Assembly: GCA_002403375.1 (NCBI GenBank)
Contig: DHHQ01000013.1
Span: forward strand, 19,659 to 83,658
DNA: 64,000 bases
DNA from: Thiobacillus denitrificans
GTDB taxonomy: Bacteria; Pseudomonadota; Gammaproteobacteria; Burkholderiales; Thiobacillaceae
Reading direction: 5' to 3'
Made by a program: the position numbers and the translations under genes. The notes under the pieces are model-generated. The model did no database searches and was not told where the DNA came from. It saw only the letters and a list, made by a program, of their open reading frames with translations. The stretch's first letter is position 1; every line of letters starts with the position of its first letter. Positions 8,304 through 19,259 of this stretch are shown one piece after another.

Positions 8304-9596
8304 TCACTCGTCGGCGTCGAGCAGGCGCGGTGTGCCGAGGTCGGGATGCTCGAGCTCGACCCGCTCGATCTGCTGGAAGCGGCGGCTGATCTTGTCGCTC
8401 GAGATGCGCACGTCGCTCACGTCCTTGCTCGCCTGCTCGATGTGGGTGGCGAGCTTCTTCATGCGTTCGTCGAAGCGGGCGAAGTCCTTGGCCAGCTTCG
8501 AGAGTTCGTCCTTGATCACGTGCGCCATGCGCCGCGTCTCGGAATCGCGGATCACCGCGCGTGCGGTGTTGAGCACCGCCATCAGCGTGGTCGGCGAGGT
8601 CAGCCAGACACGCTTCTTCTGCGCGTGCTCGACGAGGTCGGGATGATGGGCGTGGATCTCGGCGAACACCGCCTCGGCCGGGAGGAACATCACCGCGCCG
8701 TCGGAGGTCTCGCCCTCGACGATGTATTTGGCTGCGATGTCGTCGACGTGCTTCTTGACGTCGGCCTTGAACTGCCGGCGGGCCGCGTCGCGTTCGGCGA
8801 CCGGCAGGCCGTCGTCGAACATGCGGCTGTAGTTCTCCAGCGGGAACTTGGCGTCGACGCAGACCGTGCCGGTCGGCTCGGGCAGGATCAGCACGCAGTC
8901 GGCGCGCGCGCCGCTATTGAGCGTGTGCTGGAAGGCGTAGGCGTCGGGCGGCAGGCTGTTGCGCACCAGTGCCTCCAGTTGCACCTCGCCGAAGGCGCCG
9001 CGCGAGCGCTTGTCGCCGAGGATCTCCTGCAGCGAGACGACGTTGGAGGCGAGCCCCTCGATCTTCTTCTGTGCCTCGTCGATCACCGCCAGCCGCGACA
9101 TCACCGAGGTGAAGGTCTCGTTGGTCTTCTTGAAGCCTTCGTCGAGGCGTTCGGCGACCTTGCCGGAGATCTCGTTCAGCCGTCCGTCGACGGTCTGCGA
9201 GAGCTGCTGCACGCGCTCGCCGAACTGCACGGTCATGTGCCTGAGCGTGTCCTGCAGCAGGGTCTGCTCGGCACGCCCCTGCTCGATCAGCTTCTCCAGC
9301 ATCGCGGTCTGGAATGCGCCGAGATGCTCGGTGACGGTGGCGCGCGTCTCCGCCAGTCGCTCGGTCTGCGTGATCTGCAGGGTGGCGAACTGGGCCTGCA
9401 TCCGGTCGGATTGCTGAGACAGGCCAGCGTGCAGGTCGGTCAGCACGGCGCGATGGCGGGCTTCCATGTCCTGCGCCAGCAGGGCGGGGAGGGCGGCCTG
9501 TTCACGCCGCAGCGCATTGAGGCGCAGCAGCAGGATGACGGCGACGACGAGGAGGGCGGCGAGGCCGACGAGGAGGCCGATTTCGACAGGGCGCAT
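8304..9596 (-). CDS. rmuC: RmuC-family protein
   Basis: 430 residues. An N-terminal transmembrane anchor (about residues 5-25, IGLLVGLAALLVVAVILLL) is followed by a long coiled-coil of about 160 residues and then the RmuC nuclease-like domain (CVDAKFPLENY, LPAEAVFAEI). RmuC limits inversion of short repeats in E. coli and belongs to the restriction-endonuclease-like fold. ATG 9596 (MRPVEIG) is chosen over an upstream ATG because it puts the membrane anchor at the N-terminus. It is first in a probable operon with mtfA and an aminotransferase. Confidence 0.88.
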   Translation of the reverse strand: MRPVEIGLLVGLAALLVVAVILLLRLNALRREQAALPALLAQDMEARHRAVLTDLHAGLSQQSDRMQAQFATLQITQTERLAETRATVTEHLGAFQTAMLEKLIEQGRAEQTLLQDTLRHMTVQFGERVQQLSQTVDGRLNEISGKVAERLDEGFKKTNETFTSVMSRLAVIDEAQKKIEGLASNVVSLQEILGDKRSRGAFGEVQLEALVRNSLPPDAYAFQHTLNSGARADCVLILPEPTGTVCVDAKFPLENYSRMFDDGLPVAERDAARRQFKADVKKHVDDIAAKYIVEGETSDGAVMFLPAEAVFAEIHAHHPDLVEHAQKKRVWLTSPTTLMAVLNTARAVIRDSETRRMAHVIKDELSKLAKDFARFDERMKKLATHIEQASKDVSDVRISSDKISRRFQQIERVELEHPDLGTPRLLDADE

Positions 9597-9623
9597 GGCG
9601 CAGATTCTACCCGTGCGTGGCAT

Positions 9624-9651
9624 AAAAAAACCCGGCACGAAGCCGGGTTTT
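9624..9651 (-). terminator. rho-independent terminator of typA
   Basis: CCCGGC and GCCGGG pair around a short loop (9631-9647). On the minus strand the stem is followed by a run of seven T. It lies 36 bases after the typA stop, between typA and rmuC. Confidence 0.85.
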
Positions 9652-9687
9652 CATGCACTCGGAACCGGCGTGGCGCCGGATCCTGCG

Positions 9688-11520
<1,833 letters not shown>

Positions 11521-11549
11521 GATTGGGGCCGGATTGCGGGAAACCCAGC

Positions 11550-11558
11550 ATTGTAGCA
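11550..11558 (-). promoter_or_regulatory. putative extended -10 promoter of typA
   Basis: On the minus strand the sequence reads TGCTACAAT, an extended -10. It would start transcription about 23 bases before the typA ATG. No good -35 is seen. It sits just after the stop of the upstream minus-strand gene. Confidence 0.45.
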
Positions 11559-11573
11559 TGGGTGTCTGACTAC

Positions 11574-12830
11574 TTATTGTGCAAGCGGGTGGGCCGCCAG
11601 GCGGGCGTCGATCCGGTCGATGACCCGCTGGTAGCGCGCGCTGCCGACCGGCCCGAAGCGGCGGTCGAATTCGGGCTGCGGCATGAATTCCGGCAGGTCG
11701 CGGAAGTCCGGCAGCAGGTCGCCATCGTTGCGGGCCGCTGCCAGCCTCCGCTGCACGCGGCCGGCGGACGGGCCGGTGGCGCGCTCGCCGAGCAGGACGC
11801 CGGCGCGGTTGGCGGCCAGGTCGGTGAAGCTGAAGCCCGAGCCGAGTGTCGCGTCCTCCTCCTCCTTGACGAGACCGAGGGCGTTCGCCAGCCGGCTGCC
11901 GCCGTTGACGGTGAGCGCGGCCGAGAGCACGAAGTGTTCGGCGAAATCACGGCGACCGTGCAGCGACAGCAGCACGCGCGGGGCGCGGCGGATCGATGCG
12001 CTGTCGCCCTGCAGCAGCCTGGGCAGGCTGATGCCCGAGAGGTAGGCGGCCAGTGCGGTGAGCGCTGCGCGGTTTTCCCCGGCGATGTCGCCGTTGCGTG
12101 CTTGCGCCGAGGCGAACAGCGGCGCCATGACGCTCACCAGCGGGACCGTGCTGCCGTGTGGATGGCGCTTCACCAGGGCGTCCAGCTGCCCGGCGTACGC
12201 CAGCATGCGCGCCTGCTCGTCCGGAGCGATGAGCAGTTCCGCGCTCTTGCGTTCGAGCTGGGTCAGCAGTTCCGGATGCCAGCGATAGTCCAGCGTGGCC
12301 TGGTTCTCGTCGAAGCTCACCCGCGAGAAGGCGTCGGCGAGCGTGGCGTAGGTCTCGTCGCGGCGCAGCCAGCGGTGGGCCACGCGCGCGATGCCGTCGG
12401 CCAGCACGCCCGGCAGCGGCAGGCTGCCCAGCTGCAGGCCGCGGATGCGGACGCCGTCCGGCGCCTCGGCGATCTCGGCGGTGAGGTTCAGGTAGCGGCC
12501 GAAGGGATTGCGCGGAACGGCGAGGGTGGCGGTGAGCGTCGCGGTGCCGGGGGTGAGCTCGGCGGCGATGCCGCTGACCCGGCGCAGTTCGACGGCGTAG
12601 TTGAGCAGGCGGTTGAGTTCGTCCTCGTCGAGCCGGATGCTGTGGATCACGTCGGGCGGCTGGCGGCGCGGGTCGTGCTTCTGCAGCAGCGCCTTGACCC
12701 AGGCGAGATCGGTGCGGCGGAACTGTGCCGGCGGCTCGATCGCCGGCGCGGCGTCCAGCATCAGCCAGGGCAGCACGACGAGTGCGGCCAGCACGAGCGA
12801 CAGCAGGCCCCAGCCGATCAGCCGCTTCAT
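11574..12830 (-). CDS. membrane-anchored conserved hypothetical protein
   Basis: 418 residues. One N-terminal transmembrane segment (about residues 4-25, LIGWGLLSLVLAALVVLPWL) is followed by a long domain with no Cys-rich or catalytic motif that I recognise, probably periplasmic. The start, only one base after the stop of the truncated haemoglobin gene, decides the N-terminus and implies co-translation with it. Mostly helical with scattered short beta-like stretches. No function assigned. Confidence 0.7.
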   Translation of the reverse strand: MKRLIGWGLLSLVLAALVVLPWLMLDAAPAIEPPAQFRRTDLAWVKALLQKHDPRRQPPDVIHSIRLDEDELNRLLNYAVELRRVSGIAAELTPGTATLTATLAVPRNPFGRYLNLTAEIAEAPDGVRIRGLQLGSLPLPGVLADGIARVAHRWLRRDETYATLADAFSRVSFDENQATLDYRWHPELLTQLERKSAELLIAPDEQARMLAYAGQLDALVKRHPHGSTVPLVSVMAPLFASAQARNGDIAGENRAALTALAAYLSGISLPRLLQGDSASIRRAPRVLLSLHGRRDFAEHFVLSAALTVNGGSRLANALGLVKEEEDATLGSGFSFTDLAANRAGVLLGERATGPSAGRVQRRLAAARNDGDLLPDFRDLPEFMPQPEFDRRFGPVGSARYQRVIDRIDARLAAHPLAQ

Positions 12831-12831
12831 G

Positions 12832-13212
12832 TCAGCCCGGCTGGTTGCGCATGAAATCCGCGGTCTTGAAGAAGGCCGCGGTGAGTTCCTGCTGCATTGC
12901 GGCATCCACGCCGACGTCCTGCATCGCGCGGACCATGCAGCCCATCCATTGGTCGCGCTCGGCCTCGCCGATCGGGAAGGGCATGTGGCGGCGGCGCAGG
13001 AAGGGATGGCCGAAGCGGTCGGTGTACTCGGGCGGCCCGCCCGTCCAGCCGGAGAGGAACCAGTAGAGCTTGTCGCGCGATTCGGCGAGGTCGGCCGGGT
13101 GCAGCTTGCGGATGCCGTAGTAGTCGGGGTCCTCGTCCATCAGGTCGTAGAAGCGGTCGACCAGCTTGCGGATCTCCCCGGCACCGCCGAGGCGTTCGTA
13201 GTGGGTTTGCAT
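12832..13212 (-). CDS. group II truncated haemoglobin
   Basis: A 126-residue 2-on-2 globin. Proximal His76 lies in RRRHMPF and Trp89 in the G helix (DQWMG), the group II (TrHbO-like) signature. Tyr22 (B10 region) is also present. Such proteins bind O2 and NO and protect against nitrosative or oxidative stress. The ATG at 13212 comes two bases after the purT stop, so purT, this gene and the next membrane protein are probably one transcript. A second, unrelated single-domain globin is encoded at 53.6 kb. Confidence 0.92.
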   Translation of the reverse strand: MQTHYERLGGAGEIRKLVDRFYDLMDEDPDYYGIRKLHPADLAESRDKLYWFLSGWTGGPPEYTDRFGHPFLRRRHMPFPIGEAERDQWMGCMVRAMQDVGVDAAMQQELTAAFFKTADFMRNQPG

Positions 13213-13214
13213 GC

Positions 13215-14411
13215 CTAGACTTTCACAGGTTTGACGGCGGCCGCAGCGGCCCTGGCCCTGTCGCGCGCGAGGTCGGTCGAGGCGGCGGCGGCGAGCGCGA
13301 CACCCATGCGGCGGCGGGCGAAGGCCTCCGGCTTGCCGAACAGGCGCAGGTCGGTGCCCGGCATCGCGAGCGCCTCGGCCACGCCGTCGAAGGCGATTCC
13401 GGATGCGTCCATGCCGCCGTAGATCACCGCCGATGCCCCGGGTTCCCGCAGCGAGACGTCGACCGGCAGTCCCAGGATGGCCCGCGCGTGCAGCTCGAAT
13501 TCGCTCTGGCGCTGCGTCGCCATGGTGACCATCCCGGTGTCGTGCGGGCGCGGGCTCACTTCGGAGAACCACACCTGGTCGCCCCGCACGAACAGCTCGA
13601 CGCCGAAGAGGCCGCGCCCGCCGAGGTCGCCGGTGACGGCAGCGGCGATTTCCTGCGCACGCCCGAGTGCGGCGGCGGACATCGCCTGCGGTTGCCACGA
13701 CTCGACGTAGTCACCCTTCACCTGGACGTGGCCGATGGGCTCGCAGAAACGGGTCTCGATCGTTCCCGATGTGCCCACCGCGCGCACGGTCAGCAGCGTG
13801 ATCTCGTAGTCGAAGTCGATCACGCCCTCGACGATCACGCGCTCCTTGGCGACCCGGCCGCCGGATGCGGCGTAGTCCCACGCCGCGGCGAGCGCGCCGG
13901 CGTCGTCGACGCGCGACTGGCCCTTGCCGGACGACGACATCACCGGCTTGACGATCACCGGAAAGCCGAGCTTTTCGGCGGCAGCGGTCAATTCGGACAG
14001 GCTGTCGGCGAACGCGTAGGGCGAGGTGGGGAGCCCCAGCGTTTCCGCCGCCAGGCGACGGATGCCCTCGCGGTTCATCGTGAGGTTGGCTGCGCGCGCG
14101 GTGGGGATGACCTCGGCCAGCCCGGCGGCCTCGATCTCCAGCAGCGTCTCGGTCGCGATGGCCTCGATCTCCGGCACGACCAGATGCGGCTTCTCCGCCT
14201 CGACCAGCGCGCGCAGCGCGGCGCCGTCGCTCATGTCGATCACGTGGGCGCGGTGTGCGACCTGGTGCCCCGGAGCGTCCGCGTAACGGTCGACCGCCAC
14301 GACCTCGACGCCCAGGCGCTGCAGCGCGATGACGACTTCCTTGCCGAGTTCGCCCGCGCCCAGCAGCATGACGCGGGTGGCGGACGGGGAGAGCGGGGTG
14401 CCGAGGCGCAT
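13215..14411 (-). CDS. purT: formate-dependent phosphoribosylglycinamide formyltransferase 2
   Basis: A 398-residue ATP-grasp enzyme. It makes formyl-GAR from GAR, formate and ATP, a folate-independent route for the third step of purine synthesis. The N-terminal nucleotide-binding GAGELGKEV, the central SSSGKGQS loop and the C-terminal ATP-grasp metal-binding region (EVSPRPHDTGMVT) are all present. Length fits the E. coli enzyme (392). It is first in a tight minus-strand run with the truncated haemoglobin. Confidence 0.96.
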   Translation of the reverse strand: MRLGTPLSPSATRVMLLGAGELGKEVVIALQRLGVEVVAVDRYADAPGHQVAHRAHVIDMSDGAALRALVEAEKPHLVVPEIEAIATETLLEIEAAGLAEVIPTARAANLTMNREGIRRLAAETLGLPTSPYAFADSLSELTAAAEKLGFPVIVKPVMSSSGKGQSRVDDAGALAAAWDYAASGGRVAKERVIVEGVIDFDYEITLLTVRAVGTSGTIETRFCEPIGHVQVKGDYVESWQPQAMSAAALGRAQEIAAAVTGDLGGRGLFGVELFVRGDQVWFSEVSPRPHDTGMVTMATQRQSEFELHARAILGLPVDVSLREPGASAVIYGGMDASGIAFDGVAEALAMPGTDLRLFGKPEAFARRRMGVALAAAASTDLARDRARAAAAAVKPVKV

Positions 14412-14451
14412 GTCGGGAATCCTGGGGGAAAAAGCGAAATCTTACCTTGGC

Positions 14452-16044
14452 TCAGAGATGTTCCTCGATCGGCAGCGCCTGCAGCACCCGCAGCAGGCCG
14501 CGCTGGATCGCAGTGGTCTCCGGCTCGACGTCGAGAACGCGCGCCTGGCCCTGGTGCACGTCGTGCCATTGCAGGCGCTTGACGAGCTGCTTGCCGGTCT
14601 TCTCGCGGACCAGGCGCGGCCGGTAGCTGCGTTCGGGGCGCATGGCGTCCTCCGCGATCGCGGTCACCTGGCGCGCGAGTTCGGGCGAGCGGATGACCAG
14701 CCCCATCTCGGTGTTGAGCAGGGCCGAGCGCGGATCGAAGTTGAAGCTGCCGATGAACACGTGCGTGTCGTCGAAAACGAATGTCTTGGCGTGCAGGCTG
14801 GCGCGCGACGAGCCGCTGCCGAGGTCGCGCAGGCGTCCCCCGACGGGGTCGGCGACGGGCTTCAGTTCGTAAAGGTCGACGCCCGCGTCGAGCAGCGCGA
14901 TGCGGTAATTGGCGTATCCGGCGTGCACCACCGGCACGTCGCTGGCGGCGTAGGCGTTGGTCAGGACGTCGACCTGCACGCCCTGGCTGCGCCAGTATTC
15001 GAAGTAGGCCATGCCGGTGGCGCCGGGCACGAAATAGGGCGAGACGATCAGGGCGCGACGGTTCGGGGTGACGCCCCACAGCCCGGCGAGCTGGCCGATC
15101 AGCAGCCTGGAGGACGACTTGCTGCGCTTGAGCACCTTTTCCGGCGGGTCGACGATGAGGTCGGCGGTCGCGAGATGCCAGGGCGCGCTGCCCGCGAGCA
15201 GGCCCGGGATGGGGTCGGCTGCGGTCAGCTCGCGGCCGTAGGGACTGTCCAACTGCTCCGCGCGGAACTTCATCAGGAACGCGGTGGCCCGCTGCAGGCG
15301 CTGGTCGCTGGCCTTGACCGGCAGGGCGGAGGCAGGGACGGCGGCGATGCTGTTCCAGTACTGGTCGAACGATTGCGACAGCGCGTCGACGATGGCGCCC
15401 GCGGCGAGCACGTCGAGATCGACGAAGGCGAGATCGTGGTGGGCGTCGAAGTATTCGTCGCCGATGTTGCGCCCGCCGGTGATGCCGATCTGGTTGTCGG
15501 CGATGAATGCCTTGTTGTGCATGCGGCGGTTGAGGCGAACGTGCTCGCGCAGGGCCTGCCAGCCCTTCACCAGGAGGTTGGTGCTGCGCGTGTGGAAGGG
15601 GTTGAACAGCCGTACCTCGATGTTGGGGTGGGCGTTGAGCGTGGCCAGCCGCAGTTCCTTGTCGGCGGTGTCGATGTCGTCGACCAGCACGCGCACGCGA
15701 ACGCCGCGCTCGGCGGCGGCCAGCAGTGCCGCGGCGACCATCCTGCCGGTGGTGTCGTTGTGGAACAGGTAGTACTGCACGTCGAGCGTGCGGGTGGCGC
15801 GCTGGGCCAGCGACAACCGGGCGGCCAGCGCGGCGTGGCCCCCCTGCAGCAGGTGGAACCCCGATTCGCCGGGCGGGAGGTGCGCGGCCAGGTGCGCCTT
15901 CAGCGGGCTGTCGGCGTGATTCGAGGTGGCCTGCGACCGCGGGCGCTCGGCGCTGAGGTCGAGCGTGGGCGCGCAACCGGAAAGCGCCAGCAGCGCGGCC
16001 AGCCCGATGCCGGCGAGGCCGGAACAGTCAGCCGATGGTCCCAT
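14452..16044 (-). CDS. phospholipase D-family lipoprotein (cardiolipin synthase-like)
   Basis: 530 residues. The signal peptide ends in the lipobox LSGC (Cys24), so the protein is probably anchored in the periplasm. It has two HKD motifs: HNKAFIAD at 176-183 and HAKTFVFD near 418, the latter followed by GSFNFDPRS. The pair marks the phospholipase D superfamily; the layout resembles the ClsC/YmdC branch, which makes cardiolipin from two phospholipids. Phospholipase activity is an alternative. ATG 16044 gives the lipoprotein signal and overlaps the end of ampD by 17 bases. Confidence 0.85.
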   Translation of the reverse strand: MGPSADCSGLAGIGLAALLALSGCAPTLDLSAERPRSQATSNHADSPLKAHLAAHLPPGESGFHLLQGGHAALAARLSLAQRATRTLDVQYYLFHNDTTGRMVAAALLAAAERGVRVRVLVDDIDTADKELRLATLNAHPNIEVRLFNPFHTRSTNLLVKGWQALREHVRLNRRMHNKAFIADNQIGITGGRNIGDEYFDAHHDLAFVDLDVLAAGAIVDALSQSFDQYWNSIAAVPASALPVKASDQRLQRATAFLMKFRAEQLDSPYGRELTAADPIPGLLAGSAPWHLATADLIVDPPEKVLKRSKSSSRLLIGQLAGLWGVTPNRRALIVSPYFVPGATGMAYFEYWRSQGVQVDVLTNAYAASDVPVVHAGYANYRIALLDAGVDLYELKPVADPVGGRLRDLGSGSSRASLHAKTFVFDDTHVFIGSFNFDPRSALLNTEMGLVIRSPELARQVTAIAEDAMRPERSYRPRLVREKTGKQLVKRLQWHDVHQGQARVLDVEPETTAIQRGLLRVLQALPIEEHL

Positions 16045-16588
16045 CGACCCGCTGCCAGGCGAAATGGGGGCCCGGGTCGGTCTTGCGGCCCGGTGCGATG
16101 TCGCTGTGGCCGACCACCGCCTCGATGGGATAGGTCTGCTTGAGCGCCTGCACCAGGGGGCCGAGGACGGCGTACTGGGCGTCGGTGAAAGGCTGGTCGT
16201 CGCTGCCCTCGAGCTCGATGCCGATCGAAAAGTCGTTGCAACGCTCGGTGCCCTGCCAGCACGATGCGCCGGCATGCCACGCGCGCAGCGCGCACGGCAC
16301 GAACTGGATCAGGGTGCCGTCGCGGCGGATGAAGAAATGCGCGGAAACCTTGAGTCCGCGGATGCCCTGGTAGTAGGGGTGCGCGTCCCAGTCGAGCCGG
16401 TTGGTGAACAGCTCGATGACGGCGTCGCCGTCGAACACGCCGGGCGGCAGCGAAATGTTGTGGATGACGACGAGGCGGATCGCCGTTCCTTCGGGCCGCT
16501 CGTCGCAGTTGGGCGACGGCAGCCGGCGCGCGGCAGCCAGCCAGCCCTGGGCGTCGAAGGCGCGGAAAGAAGGGGTCGATGACGTCAT
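16028..16588 (-). CDS. ampD: 1,6-anhydro-N-acetylmuramyl-L-alanine amidase
   Basis: A 186-residue zinc amidase of the Amidase_2 family. It is cytosolic (no signal peptide), matching AmpD, which cleaves the peptide from recycled anhydro-muropeptides. Zinc ligands appear as His43 (VIHN), His161 and Asp171 (GHSDIAPGRKTDPG). Length is the same as E. coli AmpD (183). It is divergent from hpt; the 3' end overlaps the start of the phospholipase-D gene, so the two are likely co-translated. Confidence 0.94.
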   Translation of the reverse strand: MTSSTPSFRAFDAQGWLAAARRLPSPNCDERPEGTAIRLVVIHNISLPPGVFDGDAVIELFTNRLDWDAHPYYQGIRGLKVSAHFFIRRDGTLIQFVPCALRAWHAGASCWQGTERCNDFSIGIELEGSDDQPFTDAQYAVLGPLVQALKQTYPIEAVVGHSDIAPGRKTDPGPHFAWQRVDGTIG

Positions 16589-16675
16589 GCCGCAAGCTTA
16601 CTCGACCGCCGCGATGTCTGGAAACATCGGCGCCCAGGGCTTAGACTGCCGGCTTCTGCCGCATCCGCCGACCTC

Positions 16676-17233
16676 ATGACCCCGCCCGAAGCGCACCGCC
16701 TGCTCGACCACGCCGACTGCGTCGCCCCGGCGGAGACCGTCCAGGCTGCGATCGACCGCATGGCGCAGGAGATTTCGGCTGCGCTGGGGGACGCCTTCCC
16801 GCTGGTGCTCGCGGTGATGGGCGGCGCCGTGGTGTTCGCCGGCCAGCTGCTGCCGCGGCTGGGCTTTCCGCTCGAGTTCGACTACCTGCATCTGACGCGC
16901 TATCGCGGCAAGACGGAAGGCGGCGAGATCGAGTGGCGGGTGCTGCCGGGGCAGAACGTGGCGGGCCGCAATGTGCTGGTGCTGGACGACATCCTCGACG
17001 AGGGGGCGACGCTGGCGGCGATTCGCGACAAGCTTCTCGACATGGGGGCGCTGCGGGTGTGGTGCGCGGTGCTGACCGACAAGAACAACGGCCTCGTCAA
17101 GCCGCTGCGCGCCGACTTCGTCGGACTCGAGGTGCCGGACCGCTACGTCTTCGGCTGCGGCATGGACGTCTACGGCCTGTGGCGCAACCTGCCGGCCATT
17201 TATGCATTGAACCCCGAGGCGATCGGGAAATAG
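16676..17233 (+). CDS. hpt: hypoxanthine-guanine phosphoribosyltransferase
   Basis: A 185-residue type I phosphoribosyltransferase. The PRPP loop VLVLDDILDEGATL lies near residues 101-114, with VMGGAVVFAG upstream as the pyrophosphate loop. The following gene, 10 bases on, makes hypoxanthine or adenine from a methylthio-nucleoside, so this enzyme probably recaptures the base as IMP. Exact base preference cannot be read. Confidence 0.88.
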   Translation: MTPPEAHRLLDHADCVAPAETVQAAIDRMAQEISAALGDAFPLVLAVMGGAVVFAGQLLPRLGFPLEFDYLHLTRYRGKTEGGEIEWRVLPGQNVAGRNVLVLDDILDEGATLAAIRDKLLDMGALRVWCAVLTDKNNGLVKPLRADFVGLEVPDRYVFGCGMDVYGLWRNLPAIYALNPEAIGK

Positions 17234-17243
17234 GGACGAAAAC

Positions 17244-18005
17244 ATGTTGGGAATCATCGGCGGCACCGGGCTCACCCAGCTCGCCAATCTGGAAATCACG
17301 CGTCGCCAGGTGGCGCGCACGCCCTACGGCGAACCTTCGGGTGCGCTGACCTTCGGCCGCCTCTGCGGCCAGGAAGTGATCTTCCTGGCACGGCACGGCT
17401 ACGGCCACACCATCCCGCCGCACGAGGTGAACTACCGCGCCAACCTGTGGGCGCTCAAGGACCACGGCGTCGATCACGTGGTGTCGGTGGCCACGGTCGG
17501 CGGCATCCATCCCGAGCTGAGCCCGGGAACGCTCGTCGTCCCCGACCAGATCATCGACTACACGCACGGGCGCGCGGCGACCTTCTTCGTCGAGAACGGC
17601 AAGCCCTTCACCCACCGCGATTTCACCTTCCCTTATTGCCAGGCGATGCGCGCTGCCTTGCTGCAGGCGGCGGCCAGTGCCGGCATCAGCCTGCGCGACG
17701 GCGGCGTGTTCGGCGCGGTGCAGGGACCGCGCCTGGAAACGGCGGCCGAGATCAACCGCATGGAACGCGACGGCGCCGACATGGTGGGCATGGCCGGCAT
17801 GCCCGAGGCCTACCTGGCGCGCGAGCTCGACCTCTGCTACGCGACGGTGGGGACGGTCCTCAACCATGCGGCCGGGCGCGGCCAGTCGGCCGACGGCATC
17901 CAGATGGAGGAGATCCAGGCCGTGCTGGGGGGGGTGATGCAACAGGTGCGGCATCTGCTGGAGCAGCTGGTGAGCAACGAGGCCTCGGGGATGTGCGCCC
18001 TGTGA
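17244..18005 (+). CDS. S-methyl-5'-thioinosine / methylthioadenosine phosphorylase
   Basis: A 253-residue trimeric PNP/MTAP-family phosphorylase: MLGIIGGTGLTQL at the N-terminus, RHGYGHTIPPHEVNYRAN for phosphate and sugar binding, and a NRMERDGADMVGMAGMPE active-site stretch. It splits a 5'-methylthio-nucleoside into free base and methylthioribose-1-phosphate. Its place next to hpt favours the methylthioinosine version, known from Pseudomonas, because hypoxanthine would then feed hpt. Adenine-releasing MTAP remains possible. Confidence 0.85.
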   Translation: MLGIIGGTGLTQLANLEITRRQVARTPYGEPSGALTFGRLCGQEVIFLARHGYGHTIPPHEVNYRANLWALKDHGVDHVVSVATVGGIHPELSPGTLVVPDQIIDYTHGRAATFFVENGKPFTHRDFTFPYCQAMRAALLQAAASAGISLRDGGVFGAVQGPRLETAAEINRMERDGADMVGMAGMPEAYLARELDLCYATVGTVLNHAAGRGQSADGIQMEEIQAVLGGVMQQVRHLLEQLVSNEASGMCAL

Positions 18006-18024
18006 GCGCCGCGGGAGCCGCCGC

Positions 18025-18747
18025 ATGAAGCTTCATCGGGTCCTGCAGTCGCAGGGCTTCGGCTCGCGCAAGGGCTGCATCGCGCGGGTGCGGGCCGGCG
18101 CCGTCGCGGTCAACGGCGTGGTGTGCGACGACCCCGACGCCGAGGTCGATCCCGACGGCCTCGAGCTGACGCTCGACGGCGTGACCTGGCCCTACCGCGA
18201 GAAGGCCTACGTGCTGATGCACAAGCCGGCCGGTTACGAATGCTCGCATCACCCGAGCCATCACCCGAGCGTGTTCGCGCTGCTGCCGCCGGAACTCGTG
18301 GTGCGCGGCCTGCAGTGCGTGGGGAGGCTCGACCAGGACACGACCGGCCTGCTGCTGTTCTCCGACGACGGCCAGTTCATCCACCGCATGATTTCGCCGA
18401 AGAAGGGCGTCGCCAAGGTGTACTGCGCGGTCTGTGCCGAACCGGTGAGCGACGCGACGCTGGATGCCCTGCGCGCCGGCGTCCGGCTCAGCGACGAGCC
18501 GGCACCGATCGCCGCGCTGGCGTGCGCAAGGCTCGACGCGCACACCCTGCGGCTGACGCTCGCCGAGGGCAAGTATCACCAGGTCAGGCGCATGGTCGCC
18601 GCGGCGGGCAACCACGTCGACCGCCTGCATCGCGAGGCGGTCGGCGACTTCGCCCTGCCTGCGGACCTGCCGCCCGGCGCCTGGCGCTGGCTGGACGCCG
18701 GCGACCTGAAACGACTGGAGCAGCCATGGCGATCCGCGACGTCCTGA
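18025..18747 (+). CDS. rsuA: 16S rRNA pseudouridine(516) synthase
   Basis: 240 residues. An N-terminal S4 RNA-binding domain (about 1-60) is followed by the RsuA/RluB catalytic domain with nucleophile Asp103 in GRLDQDTTGLLLFSDDG. RsuA modifies U516 of 16S rRNA. Its stop lies 22 bases inside the downstream def gene. Confidence 0.9.
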   Translation: MKLHRVLQSQGFGSRKGCIARVRAGAVAVNGVVCDDPDAEVDPDGLELTLDGVTWPYREKAYVLMHKPAGYECSHHPSHHPSVFALLPPELVVRGLQCVGRLDQDTTGLLLFSDDGQFIHRMISPKKGVAKVYCAVCAEPVSDATLDALRAGVRLSDEPAPIAALACARLDAHTLRLTLAEGKYHQVRRMVAAAGNHVDRLHREAVGDFALPADLPPGAWRWLDAGDLKRLEQPWRSATS

Positions 18748-19259
18748 AAATGGGCGATCCCCGCCTGCTCGAGCCGGCGCGCCCGGTCGAGGATTTCGCC
18801 GCGCTCGAACTGGCGCAGCTGATCGTCGACATGTACGACACCATGCGCGCGCTCAACGGCGCCGGCCTCGCCGCGCCGCAGATCGGCGTCGGCCTGCAGG
18901 TGGTGATGTTCGAGGTGAGCGCCAACCCGCGCTACCCGGATGCCGAAAGCGTGCCGTTCACGGTGCTGGTCAACCCGGTGCTCACGCCGCTGTCGGACGA
19001 GATCGAGGAGGGCTGGGAAGGCTGCCTCTCGGTGCCGGGGATGCGCGGACTGGTGCCGCGCCACACCGCCCTGCGCTACCAGGGCTTCGACGCCGGCGGG
19101 CAGCCGCTCGACCGCAGCGTGAGCGGCTTCCATGCCCGCGTGGTGCAGCACGAGGTCGATCACCTTCGTGGCATCCTTTATCCCATGCGGATCCGCGATC
19201 TGCGCCATTTCGGCTTCACCGAGACCCTGTTTCCCGGGCAGAACCTGCAGGACGATTGA
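18726..19259 (+). CDS. def: peptide deformylase
   Basis: A 177-residue metalloenzyme that removes formyl from nascent N-terminal Met. All three family motifs are present: GAGLAAPQ (45-52), EGCLSVPG with Cys100, and QHEVDHL with His142, Glu143 and His146. The start overlaps rsuA by 22 bases, and MAIRDVLKMGDPRLL matches known deformylase N-termini. No partner fmt gene is adjacent, so this is probably a secondary or stand-alone deformylase. Confidence 0.95.
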   Translation: MAIRDVLKMGDPRLLEPARPVEDFAALELAQLIVDMYDTMRALNGAGLAAPQIGVGLQVVMFEVSANPRYPDAESVPFTVLVNPVLTPLSDEIEEGWEGCLSVPGMRGLVPRHTALRYQGFDAGGQPLDRSVSGFHARVVQHEVDHLRGILYPMRIRDLRHFGFTETLFPGQNLQDD

